Below are positions 19,258-27,589 of a stretch of 64,000 bases of DNA, piece by piece. The stretch covers positions 1 to 64,000 of the forward strand of contig JAIQFY010000005.1 of the NCBI GenBank assembly GCA_020072965.1. Direction: 5' to 3'. This DNA comes from Terriglobia bacterium (GTDB lineage: Bacteria > Acidobacteriota > Terriglobia > JAIQFV01). Within the stretch, counting starts at the first letter, position 1. Each line of letters opens with the position of its first letter. The position numbers and the translations under genes are program-made. The notes below the pieces were generated by a model. It was not told where the DNA came from and ran no database searches. It worked only from the letters and a program-made list of their open reading frames with translations.

Positions 19258-20649
19258 ATGACCGCACCAGGTCCCAATGTACTTGAGAAGATCGACAGCT
19301 TTATTACCGGTATACGTAATGAGTATGAGGACAAGCTGGCTGGAATCGTCGAAATCCCAACCATCTCCATGGACCCCGATCATCAGGCCGACATGCCGCG
19401 CGGGGCGACCCTGGCGGCGGAGTATTTGAAGGCTGCAGGAGCCGAGAGCGCCGAAGTGGTGCCCACTCAGGGGTTTCCTGTCATTATCGGAAAATTCATT
19501 ACTAATCCGAACAACCCTACCGTCACCATCTACAACCACATGGATGTTCAACCCGCCCAGGAGCCGGAATGGACTCGCGAGCCGTTCAAGTTTGATCGCC
19601 AGAACGGCCGCTACTTCGGTCGCGGAACCACGGACGACAAGGGACCTGCCATGACCGCGTTGTATGGGGCGCGTTATGCGATCGAGAACGGCATCCCCAT
19701 TAACATCAACTTCCTGTGGGAAATGGAAGAAGAGATCGGGAGTCCAAGCTTTGATAGGTTTCTAAAGCAAAACGCGGAAAAACTGGAATGTGATTCGATC
19801 ATCGTCAGCGATACGGAGTGGATTGCGCGCGGTTGCCCTGCCATTCCCTATGGATTGCGAGGCGTTCAAGGCCTGACCGTGCATCTGGAGACGGCGGCGA
19901 CCGACGTCCATTCGGGTACTGCCGGGGGGGCCGCCCGAAACCCACTTGCCGAACTGGCGCTCATAATCCACGAGTGCTTCGATGCGAAAACCGGCAAGGT
20001 GAAGATCCCCGGCTTTTATAAAGATGTCGTTCCTCCCACCAAGAAAGAAATCGACAGCTTCCTGAAGTCGGGCTTCACAGTCAAACATTTCAAACAGGCG
20101 CTGGGGTTGAAAAAGATGCGGACGGAGAATGCACCCGATGTGCTGCGCCGGATCTTCGCCATGCCGACCTTCGAAGTGCATGGGTTGGTGGGCGGCTATA
20201 CCGGCCCGGGAGTGAAGACCATTATTCCCCCGCGCGGCGAACTGAAGATCACGATGCGATTGGTTCCGAAACAGCGGGCGAACAAAATCTTCCAACTAGT
20301 GTCGAAGTTCATCAAGTCAAAGAACAAAGATGTCGTTGTGAAGAAGGAGAATTCGCTCGAGCCCTATCTGGGTCCGTTCAGCGGGCCCCTGGCGGATGCC
20401 GGCCGCGTTGCCATGAAGTATGCCTTCGGGAAGGATCCCGCATTTACTCGCGAGGGCGGCTCGATCGGCGCCGTGGTCACCATGGAGAAATATTTGAAGG
20501 CGCCGATTCTGTTCCTGGGCCTCAGCCTGCCGGAGCACGGGTACCATGCACCCAATGAGAATTTCGATTGGGAACAGGCTTCCGGCGGCATCAAGATGTT
20601 CGCAAAGTATTTTGACGAGGTTTCACGGATGCCCCTGAGGAAGAAGTAG
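19258..20649 (+). CDS. M20 family metallopeptidase (dipeptidase)
   Basis: A 463-residue zinc dipeptidase of the M20/ArgE-DapE-CNDP group, cytoplasmic. Metal and catalytic residues are visible in TIYNHMDVQP (His, Asp), GRGTTDDKGPAM (bridging Asp), WEMEEEIGSPSF (general-base Glu and metal Glu), VSDTEW (Asp) and SLPEHGYHAPNE (His). The dimerisation lid domain spans about residues 215-385. The frame is open well upstream, but ATG 19258 is preceded by AAGGAGG with ideal spacing. Transcribed divergently from the OPT peptide transporter, so import and hydrolysis of peptides are probably linked. Confidence 0.92.
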   Translation: MTAPGPNVLEKIDSFITGIRNEYEDKLAGIVEIPTISMDPDHQADMPRGATLAAEYLKAAGAESAEVVPTQGFPVIIGKFITNPNNPTVTIYNHMDVQPAQEPEWTREPFKFDRQNGRYFGRGTTDDKGPAMTALYGARYAIENGIPININFLWEMEEEIGSPSFDRFLKQNAEKLECDSIIVSDTEWIARGCPAIPYGLRGVQGLTVHLETAATDVHSGTAGGAARNPLAELALIIHECFDAKTGKVKIPGFYKDVVPPTKKEIDSFLKSGFTVKHFKQALGLKKMRTENAPDVLRRIFAMPTFEVHGLVGGYTGPGVKTIIPPRGELKITMRLVPKQRANKIFQLVSKFIKSKNKDVVVKKENSLEPYLGPFSGPLADAGRVAMKYAFGKDPAFTREGGSIGAVVTMEKYLKAPILFLGLSLPEHGYHAPNENFDWEQASGGIKMFAKYFDEVSRMPLRKK

Positions 20650-20667
20650 TCCCCGGCATTCCAGAGA

Positions 20668-20724
20668 AAAAAGGCGCTCCAGGTTCACCGTGTACGTGGC
20701 GGCCAGGAGCGCCTTTTCTTTTTC
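20668..20724 (+). terminator. Rho-independent terminator after the dipeptidase
   Basis: The arms AAAAGGCGCTCC (about 20669-20680) and GGAGCGCCTTTT (20706-20717) pair perfectly around a 25-nt loop and are followed by TTTCTTTTT-like sequence. It is also A-rich on the left side, so it could work for the opposite strand. Confidence 0.85.
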
Positions 20725-21090
20725 CGCGGATATTTTTTGCCACAGATACGCACAGGAAACACAAAGGGAATCTCCCAATCCGGTCAAGCCGGAACCAAGA
20801 CCAGAATTAATTAGGAAGCCGGAAAACCGGGAAGACGGTTGCCGACGGAGAGCCCTCTCCTGCGGGATCTCAAATTCTGTTCCGATTTAAGGTCTTCACC
20901 TTCCTGTATTCCTGGCCTCCTAATGATGAATTGTTTTTTTGCGCTTATCGGCACAAACTCTGTTGATAAGTTACTAAGAGGATTGCCTCAAAGACCTGAG
21001 CTTCCAGTGCTTCTCTGCGCCTTCTGAGATGAGGCTTGAAAGGTTCAAATGCGGGGAGAGGTTGTGAAAAGGCGCTCCCGGGAGGTGGTC
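20725..21090. other. Intergenic region without a gene
   Basis: Between the dipeptidase terminator and the DUF421 gene. Open frames here are short and resemble nothing. A GCCACAGATACGCACAGGAA-type sequence and TCTGCGCCTTCTGAG are the kind of low-complexity intergenic filler seen in many environmental genomes. No promoter or RNA gene was recognised. Confidence 0.5.
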
Positions 21091-21672
21091 TCAGGTATTC
21101 TTGTTCAAGAATTTGAAATGATGATGGGGGCGGGTAGTGGAGGGCATTTCGTCCTTACGGATCACGCTGATGTTTCCATCGATTTCCAGCACCCCCATGT
21201 GGACCTGGCTGGACTGTTCGACCCCGTGTTCACGCAGGGCGGCGCGCAGGTCGGTCTCCGAGATCCCTTCGCGGCGCATGGCCTGCCAGTTGATCTCTCC
21301 ATCGTAAACAAGCAGGGTGGGCGAACCCTCGATCATCCGGCGCCACTTGCGTTTCTTGAATACGAGCCGGGACATTCCTCGATTGATGACCAGCAGCGTC
21401 AGCGCAGCCACCACCCCGGCTGTGAGGGCGTTGTATGGTCCAATCATGGCATTCTGCACCGCATTTGAAATTAGGAGCAAAAGGACTAAATCAAACGGGG
21501 TCATCTGACCGACCTCGCGCTTCCCGGTGAGCCGAATCCCCAGGAGCAAAATAAGATAAACCACGAACGCGCGCAGGATGAGGTCCAGCGCGTCGGCGGG
21601 AGAAATGGCAAAGGTGTCCCGGAGCCGTTCGGCCAGGGTGGAGCTAAGGAGGCCAAGGATGGCTGTAATCAT
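21091..21672 (-). CDS. DUF421 (YetF-like) membrane protein
   Basis: A 193-residue protein with about three N-terminal transmembrane helices (residues 25-90) and a soluble C-terminal DUF421 domain. The family block LTGKREVGQMTPFDLVLLLL and ISNAVQNAMIGP is clear, as are LVYDGEINWQAMRREGISETDLRAALREHGV in the soluble part. The role of YetF-like proteins is not settled. The next gene on this strand begins eight bases away, so the three genes 22737-21091 probably form one transcript. Confidence 0.85.
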   Translation of the reverse strand: MITAILGLLSSTLAERLRDTFAISPADALDLILRAFVVYLILLLGIRLTGKREVGQMTPFDLVLLLLISNAVQNAMIGPYNALTAGVVAALTLLVINRGMSRLVFKKRKWRRMIEGSPTLLVYDGEINWQAMRREGISETDLRAALREHGVEQSSQVHMGVLEIDGNISVIRKDEMPSTTRPHHHFKFLNKNT

Positions 21673-21679
21673 ATTGAAC

Positions 21680-22324
21680 TTACTTGGCGGCCTTCAAGGG
21701 GATCTGAACGGCCGCGATCTCTTTTGAAGGGGCGAAGGATTCGCGGACTTGCGTCTCATAACCTTTCGCCTCCGCCACGATCGAGTAATGATCCGCCGTG
21801 GAAAGCCACAGCTGACTGAGGCCATTCGAGTCCGTCGTTGCAGTGCGCGTTTCGATTTTCTGGGTCCCGGTGATCTTAAGAGAGGCGCCCGGGATTCCAC
21901 GCCCCTGCTCGTCAATCACCAGAAAACCGATCGCAACCTCCTGGGATGCCTCGGCGAGCTTGACGGGTAATTTGAAGTAGAACTCGCGCTTGAGGCGAGT
22001 GTCATAGATGGAGATGCTTTCCTTCTTACCCCAATGATCATGGAAGAGGGCCTGCAATTCGTAGTTAATGTCCGGACTCAGTCCGCCAAAGCGAAATTCT
22101 CCTTTTTCATCGGTGATATCCTGGGAGATCTTATTCGATTGCAGATTGGTCAGGTTTACAATGGCGGTGGAAATAGGTTGATCATCCTGATCGACAACCA
22201 CTCCGAGGGCCAACTTGGAAGGTTTGGCCTTCTTCGAGCCTTGAGCCCCAAGATTAGAAACGCTCAGAAGAAGAATGACTGTGGCGACGAATATTCCCTT
22301 TGGGAGAGGCAATGGGCGGTTCAT
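21680..22324 (-). CDS. Exported protein with two carboxypeptidase-regulatory-like domains
   Basis: A 214-residue exported protein: signal peptide FVATVILLLSVSNLGAQG, then two beta-sandwich carboxypeptidase-regulatory-like (Ig-like) domains: LALGVVVDQDDQPISTAIVN through GEFRFGGLSPDINYELQA, and GFLVIDEQGRGIPGASLKI through SIVAEAKGYETQ. Such domains bind surfaces or ligands and no catalytic site is seen. It overlaps the upstream gene by four bases (ATGA type), indicating translational coupling with a related small protein. Confidence 0.78.
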   Translation of the reverse strand: MNRPLPLPKGIFVATVILLLSVSNLGAQGSKKAKPSKLALGVVVDQDDQPISTAIVNLTNLQSNKISQDITDEKGEFRFGGLSPDINYELQALFHDHWGKKESISIYDTRLKREFYFKLPVKLAEASQEVAIGFLVIDEQGRGIPGASLKITGTQKIETRTATTDSNGLSQLWLSTADHYSIVAEAKGYETQVRESFAPSKEIAAVQIPLKAAK

Positions 22325-22737
22325 GGCTTTCTGGTATTGAGGACAATGGAAATATCCTGGCGTTCATCCTTGGCAATGTCAACGGTTTTAGAAGCGGACT
22401 GAAACCCGCCCAATTCCGCTGTAATGAGGTATTGCATTTTCCCGGCCGGAACGCGAAAAGCAAATTCGCCCCCATCACCCGAGACGGTTTCCCATCTGGG
22501 CTTGGCATCACTCGCCCGCCGGCAACTGACACGCGCTCCCCGCACTGAAAAACCGTCTTCACGAAAAACGCTGCCTTTGATAAGGGCGTAGTCCGCCGAC
22601 TTCGGCTCTTTTTCCTTTCCGGGGTTCTTCTCCTTGGCGCACAGATTAGAGGAGCCCCCCCAAAGCGTGCCTGCCAGGAGAGTAGCAAGTAGGAGGAGCG
22701 TCCTGGACTGCGGGAAATGACGGTTTGTTTTCTTCAT
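22321..22737 (-). CDS. Exported protein with one carboxypeptidase-regulatory-like domain
   Basis: A 138-residue exported protein with a signal peptide (LLLLATLLAGTLWGGSSNLC; the Cys could be a lipobox-like lipidation site, though the context is poor) followed by one Ig-like carboxypeptidase-regulatory domain (YALIKGSVFREDGFSVRGARV through GEFAFRVPAGKMQYLITAEL). It is a likely partner of the two-domain protein whose start it overlaps. No enzymatic function is visible. Confidence 0.75.
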   Translation of the reverse strand: MKKTNRHFPQSRTLLLLATLLAGTLWGGSSNLCAKEKNPGKEKEPKSADYALIKGSVFREDGFSVRGARVSCRRASDAKPRWETVSGDGGEFAFRVPAGKMQYLITAELGGFQSASKTVDIAKDERQDISIVLNTRKP

Positions 22738-22821
22738 GGGCTGATGCGAATCTGAGTCCCCCCCCTGGACCCTCGAGACCGCTCACAACGTGCATTCTGC
22801 CCTCGCGATCCGAGAGCGGGT

Positions 22822-22995
22822 CTACCCTTCCCACTCCTCATCGTCCTCATCTCCCGGCGCGAGTTCAAATTCCACGGGATCGAGTCCCACGACCTCCAGT
22901 TCGATGCCGCAATCCGGGCAGGTCACGATTTCGCCTTTTTCAATCTCCTCGGGGACTTCAATCTCGGCGTCGCATTCAGGGCATGAACCGTACAC
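22822..22995 (-). CDS. LysW-like acidic carrier protein
   Basis: A 57-residue very acidic small protein with two CxxC zinc-binding pairs ([15 protein letters not shown] and [17 protein letters not shown]) and a Glu/Asp-rich tail ([15 protein letters not shown]). This matches LysW/ArgW-type amino-group carrier proteins, which hold an amino acid on the C-terminal Glu of an EDWGE motif while it is converted to lysine or arginine. Here the tail ends EEWEG, so the terminal residue is Gly. GTG 22995 is preferred because GGAGG-type sequence (minus strand GAGGAGGAGCAAGTC) lies just upstream; an in-frame ATG at 23058 would add 21 residues. No lysX, lysZ or argX gene is adjacent. Confidence 0.72.
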   Translation of the reverse strand: MYGSCPECDAEIEVPEEIEKGEIVTCPDCGIELEVVGLDPVEFELAPGDEDDEEWEG

Positions 22996-23098
22996 GACTT
23001 GCTCCTCCTCGATCGCGGGTGGAGTGCAGGGGGCTGCCTTTCCAGGAGTACCATACAAGAGCCCGCGAACTTAAATGAATTCATCGAAAGGCTGTTCA

Positions 23099-23127
23099 CT
23101 CTTAATGGAATTCTTTTCTTGTGTCAA
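23099..23127 (-). promoter_or_regulatory. Possible promoter of the LysW-like gene
   Basis: TTGACA on the minus strand (23127-23122), 17 spacer bases, then TAAGAG (23104-23099). The -35 box is perfect; the -10 box is poor. Confidence 0.3.
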
Positions 23128-23286
23128 GCGCAAATTGGGAAGATGAGCAGAGGGAATTCGGAGTGCATGATTGACGGTGAAAGAGGGGCTCCTTATTTCA
23201 TTGTTATGACGCAAAATGTGTCCTGCAACCACTGAGGATGAGAAATTATCGTGGCGAACGACGGAAACCCGCCAACTGGTTTGCTC

Positions 23287-23603
23287 GGGTAGCCGCCCCG
23301 ATCCATCGCATACGCGTCAACCTAAGGGCGGAGTAACGAGCAGTCCATAATCCCCCCGGCGGAAGCCGGGGGATGATTCAGGTACAGCCTACAGCAGCGA
23401 TCCCATTTTCATTATCTCCCCACCCCCCATCCCGCGAAGCGGGATGGGGGGTGGGGTAGTTTATTTTTAGAGCCTGTGTTTGTAGGCTGAACTTGAACTT
23501 TCCACCAGCTACCGCTGGGGGGATTCGACAGAACCGTCCTCTTCCCCCTTTAAAATCAATCCTCTTTAGGTTGACGCGTATGCGATCCATCGGGGCGGCT
23601 ACC
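23287..23603. repeat. 317-bp nested palindromic element (MITE-like)
   Basis: Outer inverted repeat: 23288-23324 and 23567-23603, 37 nt each, 35 of 37 matching (start GGTAGCCGCCCCGAT; the arms differ as CC versus GG in the GATCCATC box). Inner inverted repeat of about 45 nt: 23349-23393 and about 23479-23525 (AATCCCCCC, then GCGG, then CAGCCTACA). Centre: perfect 18-bp stem 23418-23435 / 23439-23456 with a GAA loop. It contains no coding frame. The design looks like a non-autonomous transposable element or a structured RNA; no target duplication was found. Confidence 0.75.
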
Positions 23604-23650
23604 AAAACTCGAACCCATCAGTCTTGGTGCTCTCGAACGGGGATCCCGCA

Positions 23651-23678
23651 TTGACTTTTTCCATGTTTGGATTAGAAT
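23651..23678 (+). promoter_or_regulatory. Probable promoter of the pheA transcript
   Basis: TTGACT (23651-23656), 16 spacer bases, TAGAAT (23673-23678): each box differs from the sigma-70 consensus at one position. It lies 270 bp before pheA and just before the Phe-rich leader frame. Confidence 0.55.
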
Positions 23679-23698
23679 CGGCGTTACGCTAAGTGGAG

Positions 23699-23749
23699 AT
23701 GATCGTTTTTCATGCACCGGTTGAGTTGCCCTTTTATATTTTTTTTTAA
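23699..23749 (+). CDS. Putative Phe-rich leader peptide of pheA
   Basis: A 16-codon frame reading MIVFHAPVELPFYIFF then TAA. Four of its residues are Phe and one Tyr, and the last five codons are Phe-Tyr-Ile-Phe-Phe. It begins about 20 bp after the promoter and is followed by a hairpin and then pheA, the layout of a ribosome-mediated attenuator such as E. coli pheL. GGAG lies directly against the ATG, which is poor spacing, and the T-rich stretch could be coincidence, so this is a hypothesis. Confidence 0.45.
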   Translation: MIVFHAPVELPFYIFF

Positions 23750-23806
23750 CTTTTCGCCCGCGGCATGGGAGGTGGGCTAGGTTGGTTCGTGTGATGAAGA
23801 CTTCAG

Positions 23807-23848
23807 GCCCGCCAGTCCAGCCCAAGCAGGATTGGCGGGCTTCTTAGT
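23807..23848 (+). terminator. Terminator-like hairpin in the pheA leader
   Basis: GCCCGCCAGTCC (23807-23818) pairs with GGATTGGCGGGC (23829-23840), 12 bp with one G-U pair and a 10-nt loop, followed by TTCTTAGTTT. The sequence GCCCGC at 23756-23761, just past the leader stop, can pair with the GCGGGC of the right arm and offers an alternative fold. Confidence 0.55.
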
Positions 23849-23946
23849 TTGAGGTGCAAGTGAGTGAGATCATCACCTCAAGACGGGATTGAAGGTGATG
23901 GTTTCCGACCATGCGGAACTGTGGGTTTCAGAATTCCAGGGATGCC

Positions 23947-24795
23947 ATGAAGATACGTGTCGCATTTCAGGGGGAGCGCGGGGCATTCAGCGAACAGGCG
24001 GCCCGCCAGCTAATGGGTTCCCGGATTGAAGTCATTCCCTGTGAGAGTTTTGAAAAGACCTTTGGCAGTGTGGTGCGGGGCCGGGCCAAGGTCTGCATTG
24101 TGCCGGTCGAAAACACACTGGCGGGATCGATCCACAAGAATCTGGATTTGTTGTTGAAGCATCGTTTCAAAATCGTGGGAGAGACGAACCTTCGAATCGA
24201 GCATCACCTGGTGGCCCTCAGAGGAACGAGCTGGCGGGAGATTGACCGGATCATTTCTCACCCGGTGGCTTTGGAACAATGCCAGAAATTCCTGCGGCGG
24301 CATCCTCACATCAAGAGCGAGGTGGCGTACGACACCGCGGGGAGCGTGAAAATGATTGTGGAGCACGGGTGGCACAACACCGCGGCCATTGCCGGCCCCT
24401 GGGCAGCCCAAAGGTTTCGTTGCGGGATCCTCCGGAAGAACATTGAGGATCATCATGAGAACTACACCCGCTTCTGGCTCCTCCAGAAGGGGTCCTCGAA
24501 GCGCCGCTCCATTAAGGGATTCCCATGGTCACAGCGGGCAGGAAACAAAACGTCCATAGTGTTTTCCACAAAGAATGTTCCGGGCGCCCTCTTCAAGTGT
24601 CTCAGCGTGTTCGCGCTGCGTGATATCGACCTGACCAGGATCGAATCACGTCCCGTCATCGGCCGCCCTTTTGAGTACTTCTTCTACGTTGATTTTCTGG
24701 GAAGCATCACTGAAGAACGATGCCAGAACGCGTTGCGTCATCTGGGCGAAGTGACGGATTTCTTGCGGGTGCTGGGCTGCTATCCGCGAGGGTGA
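23947..24795 (+). CDS. pheA: Prephenate dehydratase
   Basis: A 282-residue stand-alone prephenate dehydratase (no fused chorismate mutase), converting prephenate to phenylpyruvate for phenylalanine synthesis in the cytoplasm. Catalytic domain: VAFQGERGAFSEQAARQL, CIVPVENTLAGSI, the TRF motif in NYTRFWLL. C-terminal ACT regulatory domain from about residue 200: TSIVFSTKNVPGALFKCL with the GALF motif and RIESRP with the ESRP motif, which together bind phenylalanine for feedback inhibition. ATG 23947 has AGGG six bases upstream; the frame is open 36 bp further. The leader peptide and hairpin upstream suggest attenuation. The aroF gene lies 380 bp downstream on the same strand. Confidence 0.93.
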   Translation: MKIRVAFQGERGAFSEQAARQLMGSRIEVIPCESFEKTFGSVVRGRAKVCIVPVENTLAGSIHKNLDLLLKHRFKIVGETNLRIEHHLVALRGTSWREIDRIISHPVALEQCQKFLRRHPHIKSEVAYDTAGSVKMIVEHGWHNTAAIAGPWAAQRFRCGILRKNIEDHHENYTRFWLLQKGSSKRRSIKGFPWSQRAGNKTSIVFSTKNVPGALFKCLSVFALRDIDLTRIESRPVIGRPFEYFFYVDFLGSITEERCQNALRHLGEVTDFLRVLGCYPRG

Positions 24796-24805
24796 GGGGA
24801 GGAAG

Positions 24806-25160
24806 AGGTTATAGGGGATAGGTGATAGGGGGTAGGGAAGAGAAGTCAGAAGTCAGAAGTCAGAAGTCGGAAGTCAGAGGTCAGAAGCCGGAGGCCGGAA
24901 CTCTGTTGTAGGGGCGCACAGAATTGCGCCCTCGGCTGAAGTCAGAACTCGGAGACCGGAAGTCAGATGACTAAAGTCGAGAAAAAGAGGTGTTAGGCGA
25001 GGACCTCGGAATTTGAATATAGGACTTTGGACTCTGAGGTTCTTAACTTTGAACCTTGAACTTGGAACTTTGAACCTTGGATCTTCGAAGCTCCCCTCCT
25101 GGGTGCAGGTTCTCTTCACTGAGAAATGGCAACTGAGAACTGACAACTGCTCTTCTGGAA
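24806..25160. repeat. Degenerate 7-nt repeats between pheA and aroF (locus C)
   Basis: GATAGGTGATAGGGGGTAGG-type units are followed by five near-perfect AGAAGTC units (24841-24875). Further on comes TTGAACCTTGAACTTGGAAC (about 25050-25085), and finally CTGAGAACTGACAACTG next to aroF. A short hairpin GGGCGCA/TGCGCCC (about 24912-24931) is embedded. No gene is visible. Confidence 0.7.
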
Positions 25161-25175
25161 GGAGCGTAATCCAAA

Positions 25176-26195
25176 ATGATCATCAGCATGAAAGCAGGGG
25201 CGAGCAAGGAACAGATCAACCATGTGATCGAAAAGATCGAGAGTTACGGCTACACGGCCCATCCCATATATGGCGACGAGCGCGTGGTCATTGGCGCCAT
25301 TGGCGATGGCCGCATGAAGGACCATATTCAGTCCCTGGAATCGGCCCCCGGGGTGGACTCGGTGATGCCCATTCTCAAACCCTTCAAGCTGGTGGGCCGC
25401 GAGTTGAAGAAAGAGAGGACGTGCGTGCGCGTGAGTGAAGACGTGGAGATCGACAGTGCCCATTTTGTCGTCATGGCCGGCCCCTGCTCGGTGGAATCCC
25501 GCGAACAGCTCATGACGACTGCTCATGCCGTGAAGTCGGCCGGCGCGAGAATCCTGCGGGGTGGCGCCTTTAAGCCCCGGACTTCTCCCTATGACTTTCA
25601 AGGGTTGGAGGAAGAGGGACTGAAATTGTTGGCCGAAGCCCGGGAAGCGACCGGCCTGAAGGTGGTGACGGAGGTTCTTTCTGATGCCAACGTTTCCCTG
25701 GTGGCCGATTACGCCGATATCCTGCAGGTCGGGGCCCGCAATATGCAGAACTTTGCGTTGCTCAAGAAGCTCGGAAAATGCGACAAGCCCGTCCTTCTCA
25801 AGCGCGGCATGAGTTCCACTATCAAAGAGTTCTTGCTTTCCGCGGAATACATCGTCTCCCAAGGAAATCCCAACGTGATCCTCTGTGAGCGGGGCATCCG
25901 CACTTTCGAGTCCTACACGCGCAACACCCTGGATCTCTCCGCCGTCCCGTTGCTGAACGAGCTCTCGCACCTTCCCGTGATCATCGACCCCTCCCACGCC
26001 ACCGGCAAACGGTCCCTGGTGATCCCGATGGCAAAGGCGTCGGTAGCGGCGGGCGCCGACGGCCTGCTCATTGAAGTCCATCCCAACCCCGAAGAGGCAT
26101 TTTCCGATGGGCCTCAGTCCTTGTTGCCGGAAGAATTTGATGAGCTCATGAGGGTCGTGCGACAATACGTGGCGCTGGAAAATCGCGAGATGTAA
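25176..26195 (+). CDS. aroF: 3-deoxy-7-phosphoheptulonate (DAHP) synthase, type I beta
   Basis: A 339-residue enzyme joining phosphoenolpyruvate and erythrose 4-phosphate, the first step of the shikimate pathway. The N-terminal ferredoxin-like extension (residues 1-70, [20 protein letters not shown]) is the form found in Thermotoga-type synthases and may carry allosteric control. The barrel shows [68 protein letters not shown], and [16 protein letters not shown] with metal and substrate ligands. The initiator is ATG with GGAG eleven bases upstream. With pheA it forms an aromatic amino-acid pair, though the repeat-filled gap makes co-transcription uncertain. Confidence 0.95.
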   Translation: MIISMKAGASKEQINHVIEKIESYGYTAHPIYGDERVVIGAIGDGRMKDHIQSLESAPGVDSVMPILKPFKLVGRELKKERTCVRVSEDVEIDSAHFVVMAGPCSVESREQLMTTAHAVKSAGARILRGGAFKPRTSPYDFQGLEEEGLKLLAEAREATGLKVVTEVLSDANVSLVADYADILQVGARNMQNFALLKKLGKCDKPVLLKRGMSSTIKEFLLSAEYIVSQGNPNVILCERGIRTFESYTRNTLDLSAVPLLNELSHLPVIIDPSHATGKRSLVIPMAKASVAAGADGLLIEVHPNPEEAFSDGPQSLLPEEFDELMRVVRQYVALENREM

Positions 26196-26258
26196 CGGCG
26201 ACGCCGGGGGGGAAAGGGATCTCAACTCCACCGCCCGCCTAGGACACCGACCCTCCCT

Positions 26259-27281
26259 ATGCACCTCGAAAAATACTTCTTTGCCCTCACCATCTTTGCC
26301 GCCCTCGTCCTGACCTTCTTTCTTCTCCAGCCATTTGGCACTTATCTGGTCCTGGCCGGCATCCTGACTTACTACCTGGGCCCGCTCAAACGGTATCTGC
26401 GGCGTTACATGCCGAGCGAGGCCCTCTGCGCTGCGATTCTGGTGGTGCTCGTCATCCTGGTGGTAGTGGCGCCATCGATCTATGTGACCTCGCACCTGGT
26501 CACCCAGGTCAGCAGCGCCTACAATGACTTCAAGGATGCCCGCATCGGGGACCGGCTGGGACGCTTCGTCCAACAGAAGACAGGCAGGGACATTGAGTTT
26601 CACAGGATATTCTTGAACCTCCTTGAAAGCGCAAGGAACTTCCTCCTGGGCGCCGCGCCGAATGTCCTGGGATCACTGACTTCGCTTGTGGTGGGCTTGT
26701 TCATCATGTTTTTTGTCATCTACTATGCCCTGCAGGAATCCGGCGAGCTGGGGCGCAGGCTGAGGCGGTTGATTCCGCTCGAAGCGGGGCTGAAGGACAA
26801 GATGCTCGAGGAGATTCGAGGCGTTCTGGAGGGCGTCCTTTATGGTCAAGTGATTACCGCAGTGGTGGTGGGCGCCCTGGAAGGAATCGGTTTCCTGATC
26901 TTCGGGGTCGGCAACGCCATATTCTGGGCCGTCATGATGATGATTCTCTCATTCATTCCGGTTCTGGGGACGCCCCTCATCTGGGTCCCGGCGGGGATCT
27001 ATTTGATCGTCGAGGGACACCTCTGGCGCGGTCTCGGCCTGTTGGTTTTCTCCACGGTTGTCGTTGTTTACGTGGACAATTTTTTGAAACCCCGGCTGAT
27101 CAGCGATAAATCCAGGATCCACCCCATCATCATTCTGATTGGCGTGCTGGGTGGCTTGGAACTTTTTGGATTCATCGGACTCGTCATCGGCCCCCTCGTG
27201 CTGGCCCTGTTGATTCGCCTGCTCGTCTTTTACGAAGAAGTCTACCTTCCCAAGCAGGCCGGCTCGAAAGCTGATTCTTGA
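26259..27281 (+). CDS. AI-2E family (PerM-like) membrane permease
   Basis: A 340-residue integral membrane protein with about eight transmembrane segments of the AI-2E/PerM/YdiK family. Typical sequence is LQPFGTYLVLAGILTYYLGPLKRYLRR at the start, the cytoplasmic or periplasmic helical region (residues 80-130), GQVITAVVVGALEGIGFLIFG, and the conserved SFIPVLGTPLIWVPAGIYL and VVVYVDNFLKPRLISDKSRIHP blocks. Members export autoinducer-2 or act as Na+/H+ antiporters; which applies here cannot be told. It starts 63 bp after aroF on the same strand. Confidence 0.85.
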   Translation: MHLEKYFFALTIFAALVLTFFLLQPFGTYLVLAGILTYYLGPLKRYLRRYMPSEALCAAILVVLVILVVVAPSIYVTSHLVTQVSSAYNDFKDARIGDRLGRFVQQKTGRDIEFHRIFLNLLESARNFLLGAAPNVLGSLTSLVVGLFIMFFVIYYALQESGELGRRLRRLIPLEAGLKDKMLEEIRGVLEGVLYGQVITAVVVGALEGIGFLIFGVGNAIFWAVMMMILSFIPVLGTPLIWVPAGIYLIVEGHLWRGLGLLVFSTVVVVYVDNFLKPRLISDKSRIHPIIILIGVLGGLELFGFIGLVIGPLVLALLIRLLVFYEEVYLPKQAGSKADS

Positions 27282-27589
27282 ACACTTCCAATTACTTTCT
27301 TGAATTAATGCGTTGAAAGATATAGTATTCATTTGCTTTCTCCCCCCATATTCATCTCGCAGTGCGGTTTTGTGAGTCTTTGATCAGGAAAAAACCTACC
27401 CCCCCTTTAGTCCAACCGGAATGGAACTCAGAAGAGCATTACAAGGTCAAATCCTTTTGTTCAGAAACTCGCTTCGGGTCTCCCTTTTCTTCTCCATGGG
27501 GATTTGTCTTGCCCGGAGTGATTCCTGACAGGGAACCTCTTACATGCTCGAGTCCGATTTGGATTTCAGGACTGAAGTGGAGAAAGAAA
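27282..27589. other. Intergenic leader of the first giant surface protein
   Basis: No gene. TTGAAT (27300-27305) and TATAGT (27321-27326) are weak promoter-like boxes with only 15 bp spacing. An open frame leads into the next gene from 27362 but shows no signal sequence or family match before ATG 27590. Confidence 0.4.

Noticed and set aside
23807-23947. T-box riboswitch before pheA
   Set aside because: No T-box sequence (AGGGTGGNACCGCG-like) or Stem I features; a translated leader explains the layout better.
25116-26603. A 495-codon open frame on the minus strand opposite aroF
   Set aside because: It is the antisense shadow of two well-supported genes (aroF and the permease) with composition typical of such shadows: rich in His, Arg and Gly, and with no motifs.
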